Assembly (NCBI RefSeq): GCF_003049665.1
Contig: NZ_PYWM01000034.1
Location: 1 to 47,756, forward strand
Direction of reading: 5' to 3'
Length of the DNA stretch: 47,756 nucleotides
DNA from: Lysinibacillus mangiferihumi
GTDB taxonomy: Bacteria; Bacillota; Bacilli; Bacillales_A; Planococcaceae
Shown here: positions 1 to 8,329 of the stretch, piece after piece
Layout of the letters: each line of letters starts with the position of its first letter
Numbering within the stretch: the stretch's first letter is position 1
Notes under the pieces: generated by a model
What the model was told of the DNA's origin: nothing
Database searches by the model: none
The model's input: only the letters and a program-made list of their open reading frames with translations
Translations under genes and position numbers: made by a program

Positions 1-182
1 TAGCAGTCGATCGTATCAACTTACTTTTACAGTTACAAAACAAAGCAGCATAATTTTTCAAAAAACCAAAAACCGACCACGGGAGCAGTCTAAGCTCTTG
101 AAAAAATCGATTTATGAAATTGATTCATTTAAAATTTTTAGAAAGTTTTATCTTTTCAATTATAAAGGAGTTTTTATTATTT
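1..182. other. Upstream region of brnQ
   Basis: No gene is visible before the brnQ start at 183. The first 110 bases show no coding frame I can support and no clear T-box or riboswitch. A TTGAAA hexamer lies at 98-103 but I see no convincing -10 partner. The only site I can support is the CodY-like box at 133-147. The last part (161-170) holds the AAAGGAG ribosome site of brnQ. Confidence 0.5.
133..147 (+). promoter_or_regulatory. Candidate CodY box upstream of brnQ
   Basis: The 15 bases AATTTTTAGAAAGTT match the CodY consensus AATTTTCWGAAAATT at 13 of 15 positions. They end 35 bases before the ATG at 183. CodY is the branched-chain-amino-acid and GTP sensing repressor of low-GC Firmicutes, and branched-chain amino acid permeases are classic targets. 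The site is seen in the sequence; repression is inferred. Confidence 0.5.
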
Positions 183-1505
183 ATGAGAAACATCTTGGTT
201 TTCATCAAAGAGAATTTAGCTGTAGGCTTATTACTTTTTGCCTTGTTCTTAGGGGCAGGTAATATTATCTTTCCACCGTTGCTCGGGCAACAAGCTGGTG
301 AACATATTACAACAGCCATGATGGGCTTTTTAATAACAGGCGTAGGCTTGCCTTTACTGGCAATCGTTGCAGTTGCAAAAGCAGGCGGCGATTTACAACT
401 ACTTGCCAGTCGTGTTCACCCAATTTTCGGTATCATATTCACTTCAATTGTCTATTTAGCAATTGGGCCGTTCTTCGCTGTTCCACGTACAGGCTCTGTG
501 TCATATGAAATCGGCATTGTGCCATTTCTTTCAGAGGCAGCTCAAGAACATTGGGCTCCGCTATTCATTACATCGATAGTATTTTTTGCTTTAATACTTT
601 ATTTAGCATTCAATCCATCGAAACTTGTAGATCGTGTAGGGAAAATTTTAACCCCTGCGCTCTTAATTGTTATTTTACTACTAGCTGTTAAGAGCTTTAT
701 TACTCCAATGGGTGAATCAGGCACAGCGGTTGGGAATTACACAGATTCGCCATTTTACGAAGGTTTTGTAAAAGGTTATTTAACGATGGATGTTCTTGGT
801 GCTCTCGTATTTGGTATTGTTATTTTACAGGCATTACGTGGTATGGGAATAAACGATACTAGAAAGCAAGTCAAAACAACCATTTTTGCAGGGATTGTCG
901 CTGCCATTGGCTTGGCCTTTGTTTATATTTCACTTGGCTATATCGGCAATACAAGCATTGGCGCAATTGGTACATCTGATAATGGTGGCGTCATCATTGC
1001 AAAATCAGCAGAATACCTTTTTGGCGACTTTGGAAGTATTATTTTATCGATTACGATTTTATTAGCTTGTATTTCTACTGCTGTTGGCTTGTTGACAGCC
1101 AATGCACAGTTTTTCAATAAGCTATTTCCACAAATCTCATATAAAACATTTTTAATCGTCTTTACGTTATTTAGTGTAGCGATTACAAATGTTGGGTTAT
1201 CGACAATTATTAATACTTCACTTCCAGTATTATTGATTATCTATCCGCTTGCAATCGTACTGATGGTGTTATCACTTGTCGATCATTTCTTTAAAGGTGG
1301 ACGAATTGTTTATGTGCTAGCGTTAATTCCGACATTCTTTGTCAGTCTTTACGATGGCTTAAAACAGATGAAAATCACGTTTACTTCTTATGAGAATATT
1401 TTAAATATTTTGCCACTGTATGAGCAAAGCCTTGGTTGGCTTGTTCCTGCAATGATTGGTACAATTATAGGTTTTATTATTCATAAGCTTTTTAAGAAAA
1501 ACTAA
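183..1505 (+). CDS. brnQ: Branched-chain amino acid carrier BrnQ (LIVCS family)
   Basis: Sodium- or proton-coupled uptake carrier for leucine, isoleucine and valine in the cytoplasmic membrane. The product is 440 residues, the usual family length, with about 12 hydrophobic segments and the family's N-terminal GAGNIIFPP signature near residues 25-33. The frame is open back to an ATG at 114, but AAAGGAG at 164-170 sits correctly for the ATG at 183, and the extra 23 residues are not family-like, so 183 is chosen. A CodY-like box lies just upstream of this start. The gene stands alone and is closed by a strong hairpin terminator at 1515-1552. Family assignment is firm; ion coupling is inferred from the family. 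Confidence 0.93.
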   Translation: MRNILVFIKENLAVGLLLFALFLGAGNIIFPPLLGQQAGEHITTAMMGFLITGVGLPLLAIVAVAKAGGDLQLLASRVHPIFGIIFTSIVYLAIGPFFAVPRTGSVSYEIGIVPFLSEAAQEHWAPLFITSIVFFALILYLAFNPSKLVDRVGKILTPALLIVILLLAVKSFITPMGESGTAVGNYTDSPFYEGFVKGYLTMDVLGALVFGIVILQALRGMGINDTRKQVKTTIFAGIVAAIGLAFVYISLGYIGNTSIGAIGTSDNGGVIIAKSAEYLFGDFGSIILSITILLACISTAVGLLTANAQFFNKLFPQISYKTFLIVFTLFSVAITNVGLSTIINTSLPVLLIIYPLAIVLMVLSLVDHFFKGGRIVYVLALIPTFFVSLYDGLKQMKITFTSYENILNILPLYEQSLGWLVPAMIGTIIGFIIHKLFKKN

Positions 1506-1514
1506 ACTTCAAAC

Positions 1515-1552
1515 AAACAGACACGTCTTCCTTTTATAGACGTGTCTGTTTT
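1515..1552 (+). terminator. Intrinsic terminator of brnQ
   Basis: A 14-bp perfect stem (AAACAGACACGTCT and its complement) with a 9-base loop is followed by TTTT. It begins 9 bases after the brnQ stop. Confidence 0.9.
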
Positions 1553-1614
1553 CATTCGCTGTAATTTGGTAATTCATGTATAATAAACATAAGTCATTAG
1601 AAAAGAGGTGTCTT

Positions 1615-3003
1615 ATGAAAAAAGTATTATGGTCCTTCATTTTTATACTGAGTGTTATCCTATTTCCTGTATCAAACGCTTCTGCTGCAACTAACGAACA
1701 GCAACTCGTTGAGGAAATCAAGGAAATCATTACAGAAAATTATGTTGGTAAAGTAAACGGTAACTTACAAAATGCGAAAACTATTTCGGAAATCATTAAT
1801 ATGTTAGACCCTTACTCAACATATTTTACTAAGCAAGAATTTGAAGAATTTATGAATAGCATTAATATGTCGACAATCGGTATTGGTGTTGTCATTGAAG
1901 AGCATGATGACGGCATTCATATTCTACAAGTAATCGAAGAAAGTGGAGCAGCTGAAGCTGGTGTCGTGGCAGGAGATATTATCATCGGCATTAATGGTCA
2001 ATCCATTGTAGGTAGCTCAACTCAGGAAGCCTCTTCCCTGCTAATCGGTAATGAAGGCACCGATGTGCAAGTTAAGCTATTACATGAGAATGGTACTACT
2101 TCTACTAAAACTATTACACGTAAAAAATTCACCCTACCAAACGTAGAATCTGCTTTATTGTTTGGTGATGTTGGCTACATAGCAATGTCTTCTTTCTCTG
2201 AAGATGGCGCACAACTAGTGAAAGACGCACTGACTCAGCTTAAGCAACGTGGTGCTACTTCTTTTATTTTAGATTTACAAAATAATGGCGGTGGCTATGT
2301 TGCAACGGCAGAACAGCTGACTGGATTATTCCCAAAAGCAAAAATCGCCTATTTATTACAGGAAGCCCATGCCTCTTATGAAGTGCGTGCTGCACAACAA
2401 AACATTAAATTCCCAACAGATACACGTATTTTAGTAAATCGCTATAGTGCAAGTGCTTCAGAAATGCTGGCAGCTTCGTTACAAGATCAACAATCTGCGA
2501 TTCTATATGGTGAAACTACTTATGGTAAAGGGGCAATGCAAGGTTTCTTTGAATTACATGACGGTAGTTATTTAAAGCTTACTGTAGGTAAATTTACAGG
2601 TCCTGCTGGTCAAACGATTAACGAAGTAGGCGTGAAACCAACTATTCAAACGAAGACTGCACCACTCTTCCAAGCTCATTACGATGCCATTAAAGCACAA
2701 TACAAAGAGTATCAGGAACTAGTAAGCCTAAAAAATGTACCAACTACAAAAACATTTGTAGTTAAATTTTCGCAAGCCTTCTCTTCACCAATTCCTGAAG
2801 GCAGTGTACAGCTTGTTGCTTTAGGCGGAGACGAAATTCCAATTACTACAAAAGTAGGAAAAGACAATTCCTTACTCGTTACACCTAAAAATCCTTTAGG
2901 AAAAGGCCAAGAGTATATGTTGCTCGTTCATCCAACTATTCAGAAACCTACAGGTGACAAACTGCAAAAAGGTATTTATCTTCATATTGCAGTAACTAAC
3001 TAA
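1615..3003 (+). CDS. Secreted S41 (C-terminal processing) peptidase with PDZ and SbsA-type Ig domain
   Basis: Exported serine protease of the CtpA/Prc family, 462 residues. Residues 1-25 form a signal peptide ending ASAA. A PDZ domain spans roughly residues 80-165. The S41 core follows, with the nucleophile in SASASEMLA and the general-base lysine in TYGKGAMQG, so the Ser-Lys dyad is intact. The last 90 or so residues look like the Ig-like domain of SbsA-type S-layer proteins (TFVVKFSQAF to the end), which is not standard for CtpA and suggests a cell-surface role. Start: GAGGTG at 1605-1610 precedes ATG 1615; the longer frame from 1576 lacks a ribosome site and would bury the signal peptide. 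Substrate unknown. Confidence 0.88.
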   Translation: MKKVLWSFIFILSVILFPVSNASAATNEQQLVEEIKEIITENYVGKVNGNLQNAKTISEIINMLDPYSTYFTKQEFEEFMNSINMSTIGIGVVIEEHDDGIHILQVIEESGAAEAGVVAGDIIIGINGQSIVGSSTQEASSLLIGNEGTDVQVKLLHENGTTSTKTITRKKFTLPNVESALLFGDVGYIAMSSFSEDGAQLVKDALTQLKQRGATSFILDLQNNGGGYVATAEQLTGLFPKAKIAYLLQEAHASYEVRAAQQNIKFPTDTRILVNRYSASASEMLAASLQDQQSAILYGETTYGKGAMQGFFELHDGSYLKLTVGKFTGPAGQTINEVGVKPTIQTKTAPLFQAHYDAIKAQYKEYQELVSLKNVPTTKTFVVKFSQAFSSPIPEGSVQLVALGGDEIPITTKVGKDNSLLVTPKNPLGKGQEYMLLVHPTIQKPTGDKLQKGIYLHIAVTN

Positions 3004-3032
3004 CTAACTAACAACGAGCCATCTCATTAAAC

Positions 3033-3076
3033 AAAAGCGTTTGATTGTCGCTCCAAAGCGGAAATCAAACGCTTTT
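3033..3076 (+). terminator. Intrinsic terminator after the S41 peptidase gene
   Basis: AAAAGCGTTTGATT pairs with ATCAAACGCTTTT about 18 bases later and ends in a T-run. It lies 30 bases after the stop codon. A short CTAA tandem (2997-3010) covers the stop codon region. Confidence 0.85.
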
Positions 3077-3237
3077 CTTATAGAATTGCTGTTCCCCATC
3101 ATAATGGCGATTCCAAGCTAAAATCAGCTAGAAGCGGAACAAAAATCTCCGTTGCCTCCCCATTCCATAGAGCATTGACTGTTAAAAAGAGTCTGGCTAT
3201 TTTTAATATGATTATGATTAGAAAGCCTTACTTGTTT

Positions 3238-3362
3238 GGGGTGGAAGGCGCGACACTCCTGCAGGACAGCACGAGCGGAAAATCCATTTTTGTGGCGCGC
3301 CCAGCCACAAAAATTAGTTGGAGCCGTGCCTGCGGAAAGGGAGCGCCTGGAACGGAATTCAC
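3238..3362. repeat. Bacillaceae-type interspersed palindromic repeat
   Basis: A locally GC-rich block in an AT-rich gap (3077-3376), with CTCCTGCAGGACAGCACGAGC at one side and GCCTGCGGAAAGGGAGCGCC at the other. Such CTCCTGCGG.../...CCGCGGAAAG modules are common dispersed non-coding elements in Bacillaceae genomes. An internal inverted repeat TTTTTGTGGC (3287-3296) / GCCACAAAAA (3304-3313) forms a hairpin. The CTCCTGC part is the reverse complement of a motif in the element at 47305-47440, so both probably belong to one superfamily. A 67-codon open frame across it has no ribosome site and is not called. Confidence 0.6.
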
Positions 3363-3376
3363 CATTGCCTTACAAT

Positions 3377-3407
3377 AAAAATCCCTCTCAATATTGAGAA
3401 GGATTTT
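3377..3407. terminator. Bidirectional terminator between convergent genes
   Basis: AAAAATCC...TCTCAATATTGAGA...GGATTTTT is a near-perfect hairpin with A-run and T-run on its two sides. It can stop transcription from the left and the TetR gene from the right. Confidence 0.75.
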
Positions 3408-3430
3408 TCACTCACTAAAATTTCTAACAA

Positions 3431-4030
3431 TCACACACGTGGAGTTTCTTTTAATATAAAAAAGATATGAACTAAATTTCGCGCAAGTTCACATGGCTTG
3501 CATTTTTGTTCTAGTAAATTCGTTAATATTAAACGTTCAAAAGAGCCAACAAAACTCTCTGCAACTATTTTTATATCGATATTTTGTAATTTAAACAAAC
3601 TATCACAATCATGTCGATAAACTAGCTCAATAAATTGCTGTGTAAGCTGCGATTTAACGCTTGATGATTGTTTCGATTCAAAAAAGCCGATTTTCGTTAA
3701 CTTTGGATTTTCAATAATATAGAGAAACATCAAAGATAATTTATGTTCTAGCATATGAATAAAGCCTTCCAGCCCTTTTTCAGCCTGTTCGGAATGATTG
3801 TCCATAATCGCATAAAATCCAAGCTGAAATTGTATGTTTAAGTCCTCATAAAGCGATTCTTTACTTTTAAAATATAAATAAAATGTGGGCTGTGTTACAT
3901 CTGCTGCTTTTACAATATCACTTATTTTCGTAGCATGGTATCCCCTTTCAGCGAAAAGCTCCACAGCCTTTTCCAGTAATAATTGTTTACTTTTTTCACC
4001 ATTTGAGTTGATTTTCCTACCTCTTGCCAT
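3431..4030 (-). CDS. TetR/AcrR-family transcriptional regulator
   Basis: DNA-binding repressor of 199 residues. The TetR helix-turn-helix occupies about residues 12-58 (AVELFAERGYHATKISDIV, then the recognition helix VTQPTFYLYFKSKESLY). The C-terminal ligand and dimer domain is diverged as usual, so the inducer cannot be named. The frame allows a GTG at 4039, but that GTG is part of the ribosome site AAGGTG; the second of two adjacent ATGs (4030) has the best spacing. The gene stands alone: the neighbour across 4031-4347 runs the same way but is separated by a terminator, so it may act on itself or on distant genes. Confidence 0.85.
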   Translation of the reverse strand: MARGRKINSNGEKSKQLLLEKAVELFAERGYHATKISDIVKAADVTQPTFYLYFKSKESLYEDLNIQFQLGFYAIMDNHSEQAEKGLEGFIHMLEHKLSLMFLYIIENPKLTKIGFFESKQSSSVKSQLTQQFIELVYRHDCDSLFKLQNIDIKIVAESFVGSFERLILTNLLEQKCKPCELARNLVHIFFILKETPRV

Positions 4031-4347
4031 CATTGTCACCTTACTCTGTTAAAAATTATTACCATGTTTAAAAATGTAATTTTAAATAGTAAATACCATC
4101 ACAAGATCCATTATTTCACTTTCCACTATCTGAATAATGTTAATTATAATATAATTCCAAAAATTACACTATGTATATTCAACAAAATATGGTGTTTGGT
4201 ACTTTTCTAATCTATTGAAAAGCAATGTAATAAGCTAAAAGCATTATCTTAAACAAAATTGATTTATGCGTGATAAGAAATACAAAAAGCATGCTGGAAG
4301 TACTACTTCCAACATGCTTTTTGCGCATTTTATTTTAACTATAATGC
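4031..4347. other. Gene-free AT-rich gap
   Basis: About 317 bases without a supportable gene. It holds the upstream region of the TetR gene and, at its left-transcribed side, the terminator of the csaB operon (4284-4322). I see no clear TetR operator; a weak partial symmetry TTTAAAAATGTAATTTTAAA near 4067-4086 is the only candidate. Confidence 0.4.
4284..4322 (-). terminator. Terminator of the csaB-GT-flippase operon
   Basis: AAAAAGCATG...TGGAAGTA and its complement form a long hairpin with an A-run on one side and a T-run on the other. It lies 26 bases past the flippase stop codon. Confidence 0.85.
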
Positions 4348-5886
4348 TTATTGTTTTAATAACTTCTTTTTCAGTTTATCCGTAAATTCTTTTACTTCTT
4401 TGATGCCAAATACTAAGTAGGAACCTACAAAGACAGCAATAAAGATAGCTAGACCTACAATAAACGTTAACCACTTATATTCAAATACTAAATAGTGGCT
4501 GGAGTAATACATAACTACCGCAATGACAATCATTGGTGGCACCGCTCTAAAAAATTGTAACTCTTTGCTAAAGATGCCCATTTTCAAGTCGTACTTCACT
4601 ATTGCATAGCCAACTAACATAATAAAGTTTGTAATGGCACTAATTAATGTACCCCAAGCGATTGCTTCGGCGCCGTAATTTTCTACCATCAACATAATTA
4701 CGGCTATATTGACACCAAATACATTGATTAAACTAAAAATAACTGGCGCCATGGAGTCGCCCTTTGCATAATAGAAACGCGTAATATACGTATTTGCCGC
4801 TAAAAAATACATGGACAACACGAATATTGCTAAAACAGCTGCAGTAAGCACTGTCGATTTTGCATTGAAATTACCATACTGGAAGACCACCTGTATCAAG
4901 TTTTCTGAGTAAAAATAAGAATATATTGTTACGGGTATCAAAAGCAATAATAAATAGTGCAATCCTTTAGAATATAGGCTTTTAATAGATGCAGAATCAT
5001 TATTCGCTTCTTTTTGACTCAGAATCGGATAAATTACTGTTGTCACAGCTGTAATTAAAATCGCTTGCGGGAATTGCATTAGCTTGGAAGAATAGTTCAC
5101 AGCTGCTACAGCCCCTTCAGAAAGCATGCCAGCAAAAACACGCTGTAACAAAGCATATAATTGAATTGTCGCTCCTCCGAGCATAATGGGTAAGACCATA
5201 ATCCAAAGCTGCTTGGAGGAGATATTATGTTCAAATGAAAACCCGACTTTATGGGAATCTAATTTGCGATAACCAATTATTAAGAAATACAACATAATCG
5301 CCGCACTAGCTAAAGCACTTATACCGTATCCAAGTGCTTTAATACTTTCAAGTTGAGATAACCCAACGGCAATGACTAAGAAAATCGCATTGTAAATTAA
5401 AATGGCAAAGCTCGATAAGTGGAATTTTTCATTGACATTCAGTAAACCACTATACCAAGAAGATAAAACAAGTAAGATAGATGAAGGCATCATCCAAAAG
5501 TACAAGTTTTTCAATAAGTCTAAATCACTTTGACTATAATCTTCCTTATTTTTGCCTTGGTTAAACATATCCATAATTGGATTGGTAAATGCTAATAAAA
5601 TAATCGTCATAATAGACACAGTCAACAATACAACCGTAAAGGACTGTTTTACAAATAATGCTCGGTCTGTTGTTTCCCGATTATAAATCGAGATTACGGC
5701 TGTCGTAAAAGCGCCACCTACTACTAAATATAAAAAATTTGGGATGGTGTAAGCTGTGAAAATACTATCCGCAGTATGGGATACCCCATATTGGATACCG
5801 ATAATGACCTCACGTAAAAAGCCGAAAACACGAGCAACGATATTAATAATCGCTACTGCCCCTACAATTTTAATAAATTTATTCAT
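4348..5886 (-). CDS. MurJ/MviN-type polysaccharide or lipid-linked precursor flippase (CsaA-like role)
   Basis: Integral membrane protein of 512 residues with about 14 hydrophobic segments, of the MOP/MVF flippase superfamily. The N-terminus (RVFGFLREVIIGIQYG) carries the MurJ-like charged RxxGFxRE motif. Its start ATG overlaps the preceding glycosyltransferase stop in an ATGA, so the two are translationally coupled. Being third in an operon headed by csaB, it most likely moves the lipid-linked secondary cell-wall polysaccharide unit across the membrane, the job proposed for CsaA in the Bacillus anthracis csaAB operon. It could instead be a MurJ paralogue for lipid II. The family is clear; the substrate is inferred from context. 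Confidence 0.82.
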   Translation of the reverse strand: MNKFIKIVGAVAIINIVARVFGFLREVIIGIQYGVSHTADSIFTAYTIPNFLYLVVGGAFTTAVISIYNRETTDRALFVKQSFTVVLLTVSIMTIILLAFTNPIMDMFNQGKNKEDYSQSDLDLLKNLYFWMMPSSILLVLSSWYSGLLNVNEKFHLSSFAILIYNAIFLVIAVGLSQLESIKALGYGISALASAAIMLYFLIIGYRKLDSHKVGFSFEHNISSKQLWIMVLPIMLGGATIQLYALLQRVFAGMLSEGAVAAVNYSSKLMQFPQAILITAVTTVIYPILSQKEANNDSASIKSLYSKGLHYLLLLLIPVTIYSYFYSENLIQVVFQYGNFNAKSTVLTAAVLAIFVLSMYFLAANTYITRFYYAKGDSMAPVIFSLINVFGVNIAVIMLMVENYGAEAIAWGTLISAITNFIMLVGYAIVKYDLKMGIFSKELQFFRAVPPMIVIAVVMYYSSHYLVFEYKWLTFIVGLAIFIAVFVGSYLVFGIKEVKEFTDKLKKKLLKQ

Positions 5887-6983
5887 AAGTCATCCCTACC
5901 TTTAATGGCCGACTTATAAATGTCTATACATCTAGCTGTAATATTTTTTTCATCGTGAATAGCTAATATTTCATTAACCGCTTCACGATTCATATATTGA
6001 TCTTTCGGCGTGTTCACTGCACGCAGCATCTCCTCAGATAAAGCCATAGCGTTCCCAGGCTCCACTAAATGCCCCGCACCCTCACCAAGTAGCGATACAA
6101 GCCCACCTACTTTAGAAGCGATGACAGGCGTATCTGTTGCTAGTGCCTCTAATGCTACAAGACCAAAACCTTCTAAATGTGATGGTAACACAAAGACATC
6201 ACTTGCCTGGAACCACTTTACAAGTTCCTGTTGTTGTAGTGGGTCTATAAATTTGACGTCTTCACTAAAGAATGGTTGCAAAGATTGGTAAAAATTATCA
6301 TCTCTTCTAGATCCTATAATTTTTAGCTCGATAGGTCGCTCCACTTTTGTTTTTAACATTTGGAATGCCTGTAATAACTCTTCTACACCTTTTTGCTTAA
6401 TGACATTTCCTACAAATAGAAAAACGAAAGCCTCTTTCGCCACTTGCAATTGTTGACGTACTTCAGCTTGTCTCCCCTTTGAAAATACATGACGATTGAC
6501 ACCCATGCTAACAACAGAGATTTTGTCGGGCGCTATGTCAAAGTCTTGCTCAATTTGTTGTGCTAACACAGGACCTACGGCGATAACATGGTCACTTTCA
6601 CGTAAAATGCTCGCTGTCCAATTGCGAATTCTCGCATTTTTCTTTGCCATACGTTCGATGTCTCCACCATGAGCAGTAACAATGTATGGTATACCAAACA
6701 TTTTCTTTAAAAGTAACGATAACATCCCTGAAGGAAACACGTAGTGTGCATGTGTTACATCGATTGATTTTCGATATTTCAAACCCTTCATTAATGTAGA
6801 AAATCCCCATTTAGCATATTTGACAATCGTGTTTTTCTTGCCTGTAGCTGGGTTTGTATTCACTGCTATTTCAACGTCTAGTCCAGCTTTTTCAAGCGCT
6901 GTCACTTGGTTTTTCACAAAAATACCGAATGATAAATGATCAGATGAAGGATACATATTACTAATGACGAGTATTTTTTTCAT
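5883..6983 (-). CDS. GT4-family glycosyltransferase
   Basis: Cytoplasmic GT-B glycosyltransferase of 366 residues. The N-terminal acceptor domain begins KKILVISNMYPSSDHLSFGIFVKNQVTAL style and contains THAHYVFPSG and TAHGGD. The C-terminal donor domain has GNVIKQKGVEELLQAF and the retaining-enzyme EX7E element within SHLEGFGLVALEALATDTP. It overlaps csaB by 4 bases at its start and the flippase by 4 bases at its end, so all three are one translationally coupled unit. It probably adds a sugar to the secondary cell-wall polysaccharide repeat. Donor and acceptor cannot be read from the sequence. Confidence 0.87.
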   Translation of the reverse strand: MKKILVISNMYPSSDHLSFGIFVKNQVTALEKAGLDVEIAVNTNPATGKKNTIVKYAKWGFSTLMKGLKYRKSIDVTHAHYVFPSGMLSLLLKKMFGIPYIVTAHGGDIERMAKKNARIRNWTASILRESDHVIAVGPVLAQQIEQDFDIAPDKISVVSMGVNRHVFSKGRQAEVRQQLQVAKEAFVFLFVGNVIKQKGVEELLQAFQMLKTKVERPIELKIIGSRRDDNFYQSLQPFFSEDVKFIDPLQQQELVKWFQASDVFVLPSHLEGFGLVALEALATDTPVIASKVGGLVSLLGEGAGHLVEPGNAMALSEEMLRAVNTPKDQYMNREAVNEILAIHDEKNITARCIDIYKSAIKGRDDL

Positions 6984-8125
6984 AGACGTGTCACTGCCTT
7001 TTTCATTAATTCCTGACCATACATGGCCTCTTTATGAATATGTGTAGCAATTTGTTTCGTCTCTGCAATTGACTGTTCCCAATTGCTACTTAGTTTGCCA
7101 ACTAATTTAGAAAGAGCTTTCTCATCATCTTCTATATCCTGCATCTGTAAGCACCGATCTGATGCGCCGACAAAGGACATAAAATCTTGCACCTTTGTAT
7201 GATAGGATACAGCTATAATGGGAGTCTCTGAATTGGTCGCCAATATTAGCGAGTGTAAACGCGTACCAATTATAATATCTTGCTCACCTGTTACTTCAAG
7301 TAAACGTTCAGGCACAAGATTTTCCTCAATTATTTCTGTATGAGCACGATGTTGCATTTTTTTCTGAATATCTTTTGTCACGGTTACATCTTGCGGAAAC
7401 TTTGTTGCAAAAAATGTAATGTGAACGTTTTGCTCAGAAATGACTTGATCTAAATTTTTCGCCATACCTGTTACATATGCATCGTATTTTGCAACATTAC
7501 CTTCTGGCCAATAGTTTGCATTATAATATGGAACGGCTGAAACACCAATTTTCGTTGGCTTATCAGCATAGTCTTTGCGATCACCTTTTAACGTAAATGC
7601 AGGATCACCAATTACTTCAATCGGTTTTTTGACCCCGATACTTTGTAAAAGTTTTTTAGACTGAGGATCACGCACAGAGATATTTGCTGCATAACGACAC
7701 ATGACGCGGATACTAATTTTACCTGAGAATGTATCGAGTGGTCCTGCGCCGCATCCGTATATAATGTAGGGAATATTACTTTGTTTTGCCATCATTGCGT
7801 ATGTTCCATAAAGATGGGCCTCACGTTTATAAAAGTCCATTAAAATACCACCACCACCGATGATGAGGAGGTCAAAATTCGAAACATATTGTTTGTTATT
7901 TCTATAAGTATGGATAAACGTTTTATATAAATTGCCCTTTTTATAATACAATGGATAGCTATGTACCCCATAACGCGCGGATGTTTGTTGTGTGTTATTG
8001 CTGAAAACGGTAATGTCGTCACTCGTTACCGAAAATGTTTGTTTTACTTGTTGAAGAATGCCGTATAATATTGATTCATCACCATTATTATCATTGCCGT
8101 AATTCCCCACAATGCCTATTTTCAT
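6980..8125 (-). CDS. csaB: Polysaccharide pyruvyl transferase CsaB
   Basis: Adds a ketal-pyruvyl group from phosphoenolpyruvate to the secondary cell-wall polysaccharide; this negative group is what SLH domains bind. The 381-residue length fits CsaB. Visible family features are the N-terminal IGIVGNYGNDNNGDESIL, the central LLIIGGGGILMDF, the EVIGDPAF strand, and IIIGTRLHSLILATNSETP containing the conserved histidine. The start has AAAGGATG about 7 bases upstream and an extended -10 (8158-8163) behind it. It heads a coupled operon with a glycosyltransferase and a flippase. The presence of ten SLH-protein genes nearby fits this role well. Confidence 0.92.
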   Translation of the reverse strand: MKIGIVGNYGNDNNGDESILYGILQQVKQTFSVTSDDITVFSNNTQQTSARYGVHSYPLYYKKGNLYKTFIHTYRNNKQYVSNFDLLIIGGGGILMDFYKREAHLYGTYAMMAKQSNIPYIIYGCGAGPLDTFSGKISIRVMCRYAANISVRDPQSKKLLQSIGVKKPIEVIGDPAFTLKGDRKDYADKPTKIGVSAVPYYNANYWPEGNVAKYDAYVTGMAKNLDQVISEQNVHITFFATKFPQDVTVTKDIQKKMQHRAHTEIIEENLVPERLLEVTGEQDIIIGTRLHSLILATNSETPIIAVSYHTKVQDFMSFVGASDRCLQMQDIEDDEKALSKLVGKLSSNWEQSIAETKQIATHIHKEAMYGQELMKKAVTRL

Positions 8126-8157
8126 TAAAAAACATCCTTTTACTTTTTAATACAGAG

Positions 8158-8163
8158 ATTATA
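8158..8163 (-). promoter_or_regulatory. Extended -10 element of the csaB promoter
   Basis: On the minus strand TGGTATAAT (TGn plus consensus TATAAT) lies 33 bases upstream of the csaB start. No strong -35 is seen at 17 bases, which fits an extended -10 promoter. Confidence 0.55.
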
Positions 8164-8196
8164 CCACAATTGCACTTATTCGTTCTTTTTAAAAAT

Positions 8197-8242
8197 AGTA
8201 AAAAAAAGGGGAGCCCCGAATTTCAACGAGATCCCCCCTTTT
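8197..8242 (-). terminator. Terminator after the phosphodiester glycosidase gene
   Basis: On the minus strand a GGGG-rich arm, a loop and CGGGGCTCCCC are followed by eight T residues. A second weaker hairpin (AGCAAAATA / TATTTTGCT, 8278-8304) lies between it and the gene end. Confidence 0.75.
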
Positions 8243-8329
8243 CTAGCACCTTATGACAATACTAAATCAGATAAAACAGCAAAATAGTACTACTTTATTT
8301 TGCTTCAGCTAGTAATCTATTGCTAACTT

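Noticed and set aside
1..113. T-box leader upstream of brnQ
   Set aside because: No T-box sequence or antiterminator/terminator pair is visible.
3175..3378. 67-codon open frame
   Set aside because: It lies over a GC-rich interspersed repeat, has no ribosome site and no protein-like pattern.
4031..4039. GTG start for the TetR gene
   Set aside because: The GTG is part of the AAGGTG ribosome site; the ATG at 4030 has correct spacing.
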